Shown: positions 17,493-25,123 of the stretch, in pieces
Layout: each line of letters opens with the position of its first letter
Position numbering within the stretch: the stretch's first letter is position 1
Assembly: GCF_900101895.1 (NCBI RefSeq)
Contig: NZ_FMVF01000002.1
Coordinates: 254,451 to 318,450, forward strand
Direction: 5' to 3'
DNA from: Flavobacterium caeni
Lineage (GTDB): Bacteria > Bacteroidota > Bacteroidia > Flavobacteriales > Flavobacteriaceae
DNA: 64,000 nt
The notes under the pieces: model-generated
Database searches by the model: none
What the model was told of the DNA's origin: nothing
Seen by the model: the letters and a program-made list of their open reading frames with translations, nothing else
Position numbers and translations under genes: made by a program

Positions 17493-18200
17493 TTACAGTT
17501 TGAAGAATTTTTGCGACGATTCCCTGCCTTGTGCCGAGGCCCTGACCAGGTAAAAGCCCGATGCCCAGCCGCTGGTGTCGATCGTATTGGCGCTGGTCTG
17601 CAAAATGGTCTGGCCGAGCGAATTAAAAACAGTGACCGTATCGAGATCGCCCGAAGACTTCAGGTGCAATAAGCTCGAGGTTGGGTTCGGGTATACTGTA
17701 AATGTAGCGCGATCGAATGTTTGTTGGCCCAAAGTAGCCATCACCGTCGTGGTTACGGTGTTGGTCACGACAGGCGCATTGAGGTCGAAAAAAACTTCGG
17801 CAGTGTTGGCCAATACGTCGCCAATGCCCACCGATGTCTTGGCTTTGACCTTGAATGTCGCAAACCCCTGGCTCAACTCGGCATTCGCCGATGCGGGAGG
17901 CAGGTTGATGTTTTCGAAAATGATTTCCAATTTGTTGTCGGTTAGCTCTGCGCGGTACGGGTGGCTCGCGCTGGTGGTTTGCAGTGTGCCCACATCGAGG
18001 TTGGTGGCAATCACATCCTGAATGACCACCGTCTGCACAGCATAGGTTCCGGTGTTTTGAAAGCGCACGGTGTAATTGAGGTAGTCGTCGAGTTGCAACA
18101 GCGATATGTGTTCGCCCTGCGCGACCAATTTGTCGCACACGCCCTGCGCATGGCCCCAAAAGCCTGCGACAAGTAGCCCCAAAGCGAAAAATATCCTCAT
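17493..18200 (-). CDS. Small T9SS cargo protein with a DUF11/DUF7619-like beta-sandwich
   Basis: 235 residues: a signal peptide MRIFFALGLLVAGFWGHAQ, a beta-sandwich with YTVRFQNTGTYAVQTVVIQD and GDVLANTAEVFFDLNAPVVTN, and a C-terminal T9SS type A sorting domain (FTVYPNPTSSLLHLK to SSQKFFKL). In flavobacterial surface proteins I know this module mostly as the penultimate domain of long LRR proteins; here it is a gene of its own directly before an LRR gene. The ATG at 18200 is used because the signal peptide begins there. An upstream start at 18242 would add 14 residues. A -7-like TATTTTTG lies at 18244-18251 on the minus strand. Confidence 0.88.
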   Translation of the reverse strand: MRIFFALGLLVAGFWGHAQGVCDKLVAQGEHISLLQLDDYLNYTVRFQNTGTYAVQTVVIQDVIATNLDVGTLQTTSASHPYRAELTDNKLEIIFENINLPPASANAELSQGFATFKVKAKTSVGIGDVLANTAEVFFDLNAPVVTNTVTTTVMATLGQQTFDRATFTVYPNPTSSLLHLKSSGDLDTVTVFNSLGQTILQTSANTIDTSGWASGFYLVRASAQGRESSQKFFKL

Positions 18201-18341
18201 GACCGGTGTGTTGTAGGTAGTAAATGTAAACAAAAAATCCACCCAAAAATAACATTTGGGCAGATTTCTTAATTTTTAGTTAAACGAAATGTAAATATTT
18301 TACTTTTAGCGCATTAGGATTAGCTGCTTGACGGCATCGGT

Positions 18342-19682
18342 TCAGTTCCAGTCGATTTTTCGCGACGCATACATCACCGCACCCAGGATCGCAAATAGAC
18401 CGATGCTGCCGAACAACAACGCGTAATTTTCGAGTTGGATGATGACGTAAATAAAACCGTACAATGCCGACAACGCACCCACAATAAAAAGTGGGAATTT
18501 ACGGCCTTTCAAGATCGAAACCGAATACAGTCCGATCATCGCCACGACCGACACCGCTGCAATCAGATAGGCCGTCAAAAAGCTGCTGTGTTCGGTAATC
18601 GAAACCAGTAGGGTGTAAAACATCACCAAGGCGAGCCCGATCATCGTGTATTGAAAAATGTGGATGCGCACCTTGCTCACCACCTGGATCAAAAAGAACA
18701 CCAGGAACGTCAGGCCGATGACGAGGAACCCGTACTTGGCCGCGCGTTCGTTTTGCTGGTATTGGTCTACCGGGACGATGAAATTTACGCCAAACGCAAA
18801 ATCGCTCAGGTCGGGCAGGTTGCCAAACGACTGCTGGCCGAACGGACGGTTGATGTGCAGTATTTTCCAGTCGGCGACAAAACCTTTGTCGGTGATTTTC
18901 TTGGTCGAATCGCTTGGAAGGAATCGCCCCGAAAAGCTCGGATCGGGCCAATTCGAAGTCATGCGCGCCTGCGTGGTCTTGCCTATCGGGACCATCCTGA
19001 TCTGCTGGCTGCCATTGTATACCACATCAAAATTGAAAGCCACCGAAGGTTTGTCGAGAAAGGTCTTCGCATCGATAAACCCGGTTTCGAGCGTCGCAAC
19101 CGAGTCCTTGGTCTCGCTGTACATCGGCTCGAACGCATATTTCTTACCGCCCAGCGAAAGCGTCACTTCGTCGCGGATGCTGCCCATGTTCGAGGTGCGG
19201 ATCATGACCGTAGCCTTGTCCCAATGGATGTCGGCCGCCGCAATGTCCTTACCGCTAAAATCGGGCGTGACGTACCTACCCGAAAACTGCATGCGCGATT
19301 CGTACACCACCGATTCGTAGTTGTTGCGGTAGCGCTTGGTGGTGTTTACGGCCGACGTGTTTTGCAGCACTTCGGGAAAAAAGTACGCATAGTGCGTCTC
19401 GGGAATCCGTTGCGTCGTGGTCTCCTTGGTTTTTTCGTTGACCGACGTGGTCTGGGTATATATCTGAAACGGAACTTTAAGGATCGGGCCGTAGAAGTAG
19501 ACACTTTCGCCCCATTTTCCAGATATTTCACGCACGACTTCCTTTTGCCGGTATTGTCGTTCCTGGATCAGGTTTTGTACAAAGAACAAAGGGATCAACA
19601 AAATTAAGGTGAGCGCACCTACCATGATCATACGGGCGGTGTTCGACTGAAAAAAACGGGTAATCGGTTCGGGTGTTTCCAT
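18342..19682 (-). CDS. creD: CreD-family inner-membrane protein
   Basis: 446 residues: one N-terminal membrane helix (about 19-40), a large periplasmic region (about 60-300), then about five helices clustered at residues 305-440. This is the layout of CreD of the CreBC regulon, an inner-membrane protein linked to envelope stress and beta-lactam response in proteobacteria. There is no CreBC pair nearby; instead the gene is last in a run with a winged-helix regulator, a DUF1361 protein and a four- to five-helix membrane protein, a grouping I associate with Bacteroidota. The molecular function of CreD is not established. Confidence 0.92.
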   Translation of the reverse strand: METPEPITRFFQSNTARMIMVGALTLILLIPLFFVQNLIQERQYRQKEVVREISGKWGESVYFYGPILKVPFQIYTQTTSVNEKTKETTTQRIPETHYAYFFPEVLQNTSAVNTTKRYRNNYESVVYESRMQFSGRYVTPDFSGKDIAAADIHWDKATVMIRTSNMGSIRDEVTLSLGGKKYAFEPMYSETKDSVATLETGFIDAKTFLDKPSVAFNFDVVYNGSQQIRMVPIGKTTQARMTSNWPDPSFSGRFLPSDSTKKITDKGFVADWKILHINRPFGQQSFGNLPDLSDFAFGVNFIVPVDQYQQNERAAKYGFLVIGLTFLVFFLIQVVSKVRIHIFQYTMIGLALVMFYTLLVSITEHSSFLTAYLIAAVSVVAMIGLYSVSILKGRKFPLFIVGALSALYGFIYVIIQLENYALLFGSIGLFAILGAVMYASRKIDWN

Positions 19683-19729
19683 AAGGGTAAAGATTTGATG
19701 ATTAAACGATTAATAGATTGAAGTTGTTG

Positions 19730-20377
19730 TTAAGATTGATTGTTTTTTCGGGCGTCGGCGATACCATACGATAGAAAGAAGAAGACGCCGTAGCCTATCG
19801 AAAAGCCGATGCTTTCGCGTTCGAGCACCAACGGCGTTACGTCGCCCAAAAGGTCCCACGGATGACACAGCAGGTCCCAACTGTTGTAACGCAGGAACCG
19901 CCCAAGATAAATCCCAAAGCCGCTCAGCATACAGCAAGCGAGCATCATGCCCCAAGCGGTCGAGACGCCCCAGACACGCGCCCAAAATTGTTGCATGGCG
20001 TCCATCGAACAGAAGGCCAGCGCGAGGCCGTTCCAGGCAAAAGCCATCAGCAACAAAATGTCGAACCATTCGGGCATGTCTGTTTCCCGTCGGAAATGCA
20101 AAAAATCGGTGATCAGGTACGGTGCGTTCGGCAAGAATAGCAACCACACGGCCGAGAACGCAAGGAGGACTCTTTTTTTGGTCGCCAGGATTGGGTTTTC
20201 GCCCAGATACCATGTGACGAGATAGGGGATGGCCGCCAAGATGAGGTTCCATACCAAAAAGCCGTAAAACAAACTTTGGGTGACGGCCATTCTAAGGGCG
20301 AGCAGGCTGCCGTTGAACAAGGCAAGCGTCAGCAGTGCGTGTTGCCGGGTGTGCCAGCGGGAGAGGATTTGAATCAC
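19730..20377 (-). CDS. DUF1361 membrane protein
   Basis: 215 residues, six or so transmembrane helices, with the DUF1361 blocks WLLFLPNAPYLITDFLH and RFLRYNSWD. The function is unknown. The start is GTG at 20377. It follows the winged-helix regulator gene by about 50 bp, and that gap contains the second copy of the operator-like palindrome TACTTTG-N5-CAAAGTG, so expression may be re-set at this point. creD follows 47 bp downstream on the same strand. Confidence 0.9.
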   Translation of the reverse strand: MIQILSRWHTRQHALLTLALFNGSLLALRMAVTQSLFYGFLVWNLILAAIPYLVTWYLGENPILATKKRVLLAFSAVWLLFLPNAPYLITDFLHFRRETDMPEWFDILLLMAFAWNGLALAFCSMDAMQQFWARVWGVSTAWGMMLACCMLSGFGIYLGRFLRYNSWDLLCHPWDLLGDVTPLVLERESIGFSIGYGVFFFLSYGIADARKNNQS

Positions 20378-20393
20378 GTTTTAAAATTTAAAG

Positions 20394-20412
20394 TACTTTG
20401 TTTTTCAAAGTG
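20394..20412. promoter_or_regulatory. Operator-like palindrome, copy 2 (TACTTTG-N5-CAAAGTG)
   Basis: It lies between the regulator gene and the DUF1361 gene, 17 bp upstream of the latter's GTG. It matches the palindrome ahead of the first gene of the operon (21381-21399) in 13 of 14 arm positions with the same 5-bp spacer. Confidence 0.65.
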
Positions 20413-20427
20413 AAAAAATAAAAAAAA

Positions 20428-20724
20428 TCAACTTTTTGAAATCAGCTTCTCGAGCGCCTCGATGTGATCGCGAAAAGCCTGCTTGCCCTCGCGCGTGGCG
20501 CTGTAACGCGTGTTCGGTTTTTTGCCGATGAATTGCTTCTCGATCATGATGTATTGTTCCGATTCGAGCGCCTTGGTATGGCTCGCAAGGTTACCATCGG
20601 TCACGCCGAGCAATTCCTTGAGCGTATTGAAATCGGCCGATTCGTTGACCATCAGCACGCTCATGATGCCCAGCCTGATGCGGTGGTCGAATGCCTTGTT
20701 GATATGTTGGATGATGTTTTTCAA
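20428..20724 (-). CDS. Winged-helix transcriptional regulator (HTH_34/ArsR-like)
   Basis: 98 residues, a single winged-helix domain: DHRIRLGIMSVLMV (helix 1), FNTLKELLGVTDGNLASHTKALE (helix-turn-helix), then a wing with KPNTRYSATREGKQAF. No cysteine metal site and no ligand domain are seen. The start appears to be TTG at 20724, because homologues of this family begin MKxII and no ATG is available. It probably controls its own operon through the two TACTTTG-N5-CAAAGT palindromes in it. The signal sensed is unknown; the neighbouring membrane protein could provide it. Confidence 0.9.
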   Translation of the reverse strand: MKNIIQHINKAFDHRIRLGIMSVLMVNESADFNTLKELLGVTDGNLASHTKALESEQYIMIEKQFIGKKPNTRYSATREGKQAFRDHIEALEKLISKS

Positions 20725-20757
20725 ACGGTGACGAAATTATTAATTATTCGGCATTAA

Positions 20758-21372
20758 CTAATTTCTGTCGTACTTAAAATACATGATGCTGCCGTAAACG
20801 ATGTGGCAAACGCCAAAGCCCAGCGCCCAGAATTCGACCCCGTAACCCCGGTAGGACGCGGCCAACAAGCCGAGTACCACCACGGTAAGGCCAAGATAGC
20901 GCACGTCACGCAACGTGTATTTGCTGGCGTGCACGCAGGCCAGGCCGTAAAAAATGAGCGTGACCGGCGCAACCCAGGCGAACATACCGTCACGCAGCAG
21001 GATCAGCGCGAGAATACCACCTGCGATCAACGGGATCAAAAAGTTGACGATCAATCGCTTTGAGGTGCTGTTCCATACTTTCTCGCCTTGACGGCGGGCC
21101 TTAAAATAGGTCATCACAAATGCCGTCACCACCGATAAAACCAGAACTCCCAGCGCAATGGCAACAATCGAAAGGGTAGGGTCTGCCGATGCGGTTTCGT
21201 ATTCCCTGGAAGGTGCGCGGTGCCGGAGCAGGTCGCGGCCAAGATAGGCGCCTATAAGTGCATAAATACCGGCCAGTACGCCCGAAAGCCCGCTTAGCGA
21301 AATGAACTGGCTCGAGCGGTTCATCATGTTTTTGATGTCGCTGATGTCCTTGAGGTAGTCGTTTTGATTCAT
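20758..21372 (-). CDS. Conserved membrane protein, first gene of the creD operon
   Basis: 204 residues with about five transmembrane helices (near 28-45, 70-92, 110-128, 130-150 and 160-195) after a short polar N-terminus (MNQNDYLKDISDIKNMMNRS). I recognise no domain of known function. It is followed after 33 bp by the winged-helix regulator gene, and such pairing suggests a membrane partner or sensor for the regulator; this is inference. The promoter and operator lie immediately upstream. Confidence 0.85.
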   Translation of the reverse strand: MNQNDYLKDISDIKNMMNRSSQFISLSGLSGVLAGIYALIGAYLGRDLLRHRAPSREYETASADPTLSIVAIALGVLVLSVVTAFVMTYFKARRQGEKVWNSTSKRLIVNFLIPLIAGGILALILLRDGMFAWVAPVTLIFYGLACVHASKYTLRDVRYLGLTVVVLGLLAASYRGYGVEFWALGFGVCHIVYGSIMYFKYDRN

Positions 21373-21380
21373 TGCGGAAG

Positions 21381-21399
21381 TACTTTGAAATGCAAAGTA
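21381..21399. promoter_or_regulatory. Operator-like palindrome, copy 1 (TACTTTG-N5-CAAAGTA)
   Basis: A perfect 7+7 bp inverted repeat with spacer AAATG, 8 bp upstream of the first ATG of the creD operon and overlapping the predicted -7 box. It recurs at 20394-20412. Confidence 0.75.
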
Positions 21400-21424
21400 A
21401 ATGAATTTTCTATTTCAAATCCAA
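21393..21424 (-). promoter_or_regulatory. Bacteroidota-type promoter of the creD operon
   Basis: On the minus strand, a TTG (-33 element, 21422-21424) is followed after 21 bp by TTACTTTG (21393-21400), one mismatch from TAnnTTTG. The -7 box lies inside the palindromic operator, as expected for repression by occlusion. Confidence 0.5.
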
Positions 21425-21506
21425 AATTATTTTTGACTATTTTGAATGTTCTTGTTGAAAAAAGATGGTATGCAGATGCCTTCTGGCGACAGGTCTTGGA
21501 AATGCG

Positions 21507-21701
21507 TTAACGGTTCTCTTTTTCTTTCTCCTTTTCGAGCTGGTTAAAATAAGCGACACCCATCCAAACCAAACCCAAGCCAACACCAATGGTAGACGCC
21601 AATTGAAGCGCGTCGAAAATAAACCCCAGAATCACAGCAATGATTACACAGCAAAAGAACACGCCCAGCGCCTGAAAAAAACCCTCTTTAATAATTTTCA
21701 T
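21507..21701 (-). CDS. Small two-helix membrane protein
   Basis: 64 residues from ATG 21701: MKIIKEGFF, then two hydrophobic segments (about 9-30 and 34-52), then a charged tail (EKEKEKENR). The longer open frame to 21881 has an unlikely N-terminus, so I use the internal ATG where the membrane pattern starts. No family assigned. It stands alone upstream of the creD operon on the same strand. Confidence 0.6.
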   Translation of the reverse strand: MKIIKEGFFQALGVFFCCVIIAVILGFIFDALQLASTIGVGLGLVWMGVAYFNQLEKEKEKENR

Positions 21702-21924
21702 GATTGTACAATTAAATGTTGGTCCAAAATTTAGGTTTTGCGGTTTCACGAACCTGGAAAGAGCGCCAAAAAAATGTGTCTTCATTTCAGAATCAGCGCG
21801 TTTCGTTGAAATAAATGTATGAAAAAAATGAATCGGTTGGCACGTCACGGACAGAAATTTCAAAACCCGTCCAACTTTCATCCAAAAACCGTAATTTTAC
21901 GCCACGAAAATTAAAACCAACACC

Positions 21925-23328
21925 ATGAGTTCATTTGACGTTGTCGTTATCGGTTCAGGTCCGGGCGGTTATGTATCCGCGATTCGCTGTGCCCAACTCG
22001 GTTTCAAGACCGCCATTATCGAAAAATACCCAACCCTTGGCGGCACGTGCCTCAACGTGGGCTGTATCCCTTCTAAGGCTTTGCTCGATTCGTCGCACCA
22101 CTACCACGATGCGGTATCGCATTTCAAGGAGCACGGCATCGAGATTTCGGGCGAAATCAAGGCCAACATCGAGCAGATGATCGCGCGCAAGGCATCGGTC
22201 GTAGACCAAAACGTATCGGGGATCAAATACCTCATGGACAAAAATAAGATCACCGTATTCGAAGGCGTCGGCTCGTTCGAAGACGCGACGCACATCAAGG
22301 TGACCAACGGCAAAAAGTCTGAAGTGATCGAAGCCAAGCACACCATCATCGCAACGGGTTCGAAGCCATCGACCTTGCCTTTCATCAAATTGGACAAAGA
22401 CCGTATCATCACTTCGACCGAAGCATTGAAGCTCAAAGAAATCCCGAAACACCTGATCGTCATCGGCGGCGGTGTCATTGGGTTGGAATTGGGACAGGTG
22501 TATTTGCGTTTGGGTGCCGAGGTTTCGGTTGTCGAATACCTCGACCGTATCATTCCGGGTATGGACGCCGCATTATCTAAGGAACTCACCAAGGTTTTGA
22601 AAAAGCAGGGGATGAAGTTCTACACCTCGCACAAAGTCAAATCGGTCGAAAGCAAAAAGGGCATCGTGACGGTGCAGGCCGACAACGCCAAAGGCGAAAC
22701 CATTACGCTCAACGGCGATTATTCGCTCGTGTCGGTGGGACGCCGTCCGTATACCGACGGATTGGCTGCCGATAAAGCCGGGGTGAAAGTATCTGAACGC
22801 GGTATGATTGAAGTCAACGACCACCTGCAAACCAATGTGCCGAACATTTACGCCATCGGCGACGTTGTCCGTGGTGCGATGCTCGCGCACAAAGCCGAGG
22901 AAGAAGGCGTGATGGTGGCCGAGATCCTCGCGGGCCAAAAACCGCACATCGACTACAACTTGATCCCAGGCGTCGTGTACACTTGGCCTGAAGTGGCGGC
23001 CGTCGGCAAGACCGAAGAGCAACTCAAGGAAGCCAAAGTAGACTATAAAACAGGCAGTTTCCCGATGAAAGCGCTCGGGCGTTCACGTGCCAGCGGCGAT
23101 ACCGACGGATTCGTCAAAATCCTCGCCGATGCCAAAACCGACGAAGTCTTGGGCGTACACATGATTGGTGCCCGCGTCGCCGATTTGATTGCTGAAGCTG
23201 TTACAGCCATGGAATTCAAGGCGTCGGCCGAAGATATCGCGCGGATGTCGCACGCACACCCGACGTATGCCGAGGCGGTCAAGGAAGCGGCTTTGGATGC
23301 GACCGAGAAGCGTTCGATTCATATGTAA
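21925..23328 (+). CDS. lpdA: Dihydrolipoyl dehydrogenase (E3)
   Basis: 467 residues. FAD-binding GSGPGG is at the N-terminus, the redox disulfide C42/C47 is in GGTCLNVGCIPS, the NAD-binding glycine motif is VIGGGVIGLELG, and the catalytic His-Glu pair is H445/E450 in HAHPTYAEAV. It reoxidises the lipoyl arms of the 2-oxoacid dehydrogenase complexes and the glycine cleavage system. It is a single gene here with no E1/E2 neighbours. Downstream comes a heptamer repeat, then the tandem array of the TACAG repeat. Confidence 0.98.
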   Translation: MSSFDVVVIGSGPGGYVSAIRCAQLGFKTAIIEKYPTLGGTCLNVGCIPSKALLDSSHHYHDAVSHFKEHGIEISGEIKANIEQMIARKASVVDQNVSGIKYLMDKNKITVFEGVGSFEDATHIKVTNGKKSEVIEAKHTIIATGSKPSTLPFIKLDKDRIITSTEALKLKEIPKHLIVIGGGVIGLELGQVYLRLGAEVSVVEYLDRIIPGMDAALSKELTKVLKKQGMKFYTSHKVKSVESKKGIVTVQADNAKGETITLNGDYSLVSVGRRPYTDGLAADKAGVKVSERGMIEVNDHLQTNVPNIYAIGDVVRGAMLAHKAEEEGVMVAEILAGQKPHIDYNLIPGVVYTWPEVAAVGKTEEQLKEAKVDYKTGSFPMKALGRSRASGDTDGFVKILADAKTDEVLGVHMIGARVADLIAEAVTAMEFKASAEDIARMSHAHPTYAEAVKEAALDATEKRSIHM

Positions 23329-23338
23329 GGAATTTTAA

Positions 23339-23367
23339 ATTCCAAATTCCAAATCCCAAATTCCAAG
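23339..23367. repeat. Heptamer tandem repeat (TTCCAAA)
   Basis: Four imperfect 7-bp units of TTCCAAA start 10 bp after the lpdA stop. The same heptamer recurs on both sides of the G+C-rich repeat at 63.2-63.5 kb. Confidence 0.75.
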
Positions 23368-23408
23368 GCAGCGCGGCGGAGTTTGGGATTTTCTTTTGGT
23401 TAAAGTAT

Positions 23409-23888
23409 ATAGATTTTCTGCAGCGGGGGTATCGAAAAATTTTGTATTTTTTGCCTAATCGGGTAGGGGAAATCGGGCTTGTCCCTAAGGAATAGTTTTG
23501 ATACTGCTTGGTAGAAAATCTGTACTTTTTGTTAAAGTTTGAGTTTGCGGTTAAGACAACGTTTCGGATTTTTTTAGTGTACAGATTTTCTGTAGCGATC
23601 GTATCGAAAAATTTTGTATTTTCTGTCCAATCGGGCAGGGGAAATCGGGCTTGTCCCTAAGGAATAGGTTTGATATTGTGTTGTAGAAAATCTGTACTTT
23701 TTGTTAAAGTTTGAGTTTGCGTTTAAGACAACGTTTTCGGATTTTTTTAGTGTACAGATTTTCTATAGCGACCGTATCGAAAAATTTTGTATTTTCTGTC
23801 CAATCGGGCAGGGGAAATCGGGCTTGTCCCTAAAAAATAATCTTGACATTGCATTATAGAAAATCTGTGTATTTTGTTAAAGTTAGGG
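23409..23888 (-). repeat. TACAG repeat family, tandem array of three (copies B1-B3)
   Basis: Units begin at 23409, 23581 and 23754 (periods 172 and 173 bp); the third is cut after about 135 bp. Each has TACAGATTTTCTGTAG at its left end, the middle block GGGGAAATCGGGCTTGTCCC and, inverted, TAGAAAATCTGTAC near its right end, followed by TTTTTGTTAAAGTTTG. Copies are about 90% alike by eye. Relative to copies A and C the units are reversed. Confidence 0.9.
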
Positions 23889-23913
23889 CGGCAATAAGTC
23901 ATTCGATAGCAAT

Positions 23914-23946
23914 AAAAAAGCCCGGTCGTTTTGAACGGGCTTTTTT
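23914..23946. terminator. Bidirectional rho-independent terminator
   Basis: AAAAAAGCCCG and CGGGCTTTTTT pair around an 11-nt loop, giving T-runs on both strands. It could serve lpdA on the plus strand and the DUF4349 gene on the minus strand. Confidence 0.85.
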
Positions 23947-24076
23947 GCATTTTTTCGGGAATCTTCTATCGTTTTTCAATATGCTTTGTCTATTCTTTCC
24001 AAATGGATAATCGCTTCTCCCGCTACTTCGCGACGGGCTAAGAAACGTTGTCCTTTCAAACGCCCGTCGCCAATCA

Positions 24077-24997
24077 TTAATTACTGATCGAAATCGGTTT
24101 CTTTCTCAAATATCGCCTAAAGACAAACACCGCAATCCCGCCGATCAAAAACAACGACCACAACTGCACAAAAAACGCGATGATGCGCTCCAAAATGAAC
24201 CAGCCATTTTTCACGCCGTCCCAAATCTCGAGCCCAAAACTACTGTAATCGCCCGGCGTTTTGGCGATGGCGACCAGTTCAGACCGCACCGACTCGTTCT
24301 GGTACATCGCCAGCGTAATCGTCGAAAAGTTCACCTGATCTTGTAACGATAAGTTTTGAATCGCCGCATTGTCGCTTTGCTCGTCCTTGCCCAAAAGATT
24401 GTTTTCGGCATCGGCCACCTGGTTGAGCTTCTTGCCGACACGATCCACGCCATCGGCCAAACGCGCATTGTGCTTTGCGTTGCGTTGTTGCGCGAGTTGG
24501 TTGGCCAGCATCTGCAAGGCCACATCATCGGCCTTGATGACACGGTAATCGAGGTATTGGATTTCGTGCGCGATGGCCTTGACCACGGTATCGAGCGCGC
24601 GGTTCGGCACGCGCAAGGTCAGGTTGTTCTCGACCACATACTGCGTCGTTTCGCGCAGGCTGTCGCGGCTTACTTTGGTGCGGCTCACTTCAGAGATGTG
24701 GCTTTGCAGGTTGTTGTTGGTGATCAATCCGCCATAGCGGTTAACGGTGCTTTCGATGGCATAAGTCGATTTTGCCACGTCCTTGACCTTGAATTTGATG
24801 TCTGCGGTTCGCACGAGTTTTCGTTCGGGAATGTTGGTTTTCGAGGCGTTTCCAGCCATTTCGACGCTACCCGATTCGCCCATGGCTTTGGTTTCAGATT
24901 GATCGGCCGGGGCATTTTCGGATGATTCGTCGCCGTACTTGCATGCGGTGGCCAACGCGAGCAATGCGACAGCCAGTCCAATTTTAATGGTTTTCAT
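24077..24997 (-). CDS. DUF4349 lipoprotein
   Basis: 306 residues. The signal peptide ends in the lipobox LATAC, so the mature protein is anchored at the lipid-modified cysteine. The DUF4349 region (about 50-260) includes RKLVRTADIKFKV, a beta-alpha part and a helical coiled-coil-like middle (LANQLAQQRNAKHNARLADG). A C-terminal membrane helix (about 270-290) is followed by a basic end (RRYLRKKP). The start is ATG 24997; an upstream TTG would add three residues. DUF4349 function is not established, though YxeA/RsiW-like envelope roles have been suggested for relatives. Confidence 0.9.
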   Translation of the reverse strand: MKTIKIGLAVALLALATACKYGDESSENAPADQSETKAMGESGSVEMAGNASKTNIPERKLVRTADIKFKVKDVAKSTYAIESTVNRYGGLITNNNLQSHISEVSRTKVSRDSLRETTQYVVENNLTLRVPNRALDTVVKAIAHEIQYLDYRVIKADDVALQMLANQLAQQRNAKHNARLADGVDRVGKKLNQVADAENNLLGKDEQSDNAAIQNLSLQDQVNFSTITLAMYQNESVRSELVAIAKTPGDYSSFGLEIWDGVKNGWFILERIIAFFVQLWSLFLIGGIAVFVFRRYLRKKPISISN

Positions 24998-25123
24998 AAA
25001 ATTCAAATTAATGGTTAATGCTCAGTTAATGAAAGTAGTGTTCAAGCCATCAAGATGAATTTTATCGGTTTATGGTTTTTGGGCGTACTAAGAATTGTGC
25101 CAAATTTTAAGCGATGAAACCGC

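Larger units (their letters stand above)
23329..24076. other. Gene-free 748-bp convergent intergenic region
   Basis: Between lpdA (plus) and the DUF4349 gene (minus). It contains TTCCAAA heptamers (23339-23367), the three-copy tandem repeat (23409-23888) and a bidirectional terminator (23914-23946). In 23947-24076 I see nothing recognisable. A 67-codon open frame on the minus strand (23747-23950) is made of repeat and terminator sequence and is not a gene. Confidence 0.75.

Noticed and set aside
23409..23888. Possible CRISPR array
   Set aside because: The period is 172 bp and whole units are alike; there are no short repeats with unique spacers and no cas genes.
23747..23950. 67-codon open frame on the minus strand
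   Set aside because: Consists of repeat and terminator sequence only.
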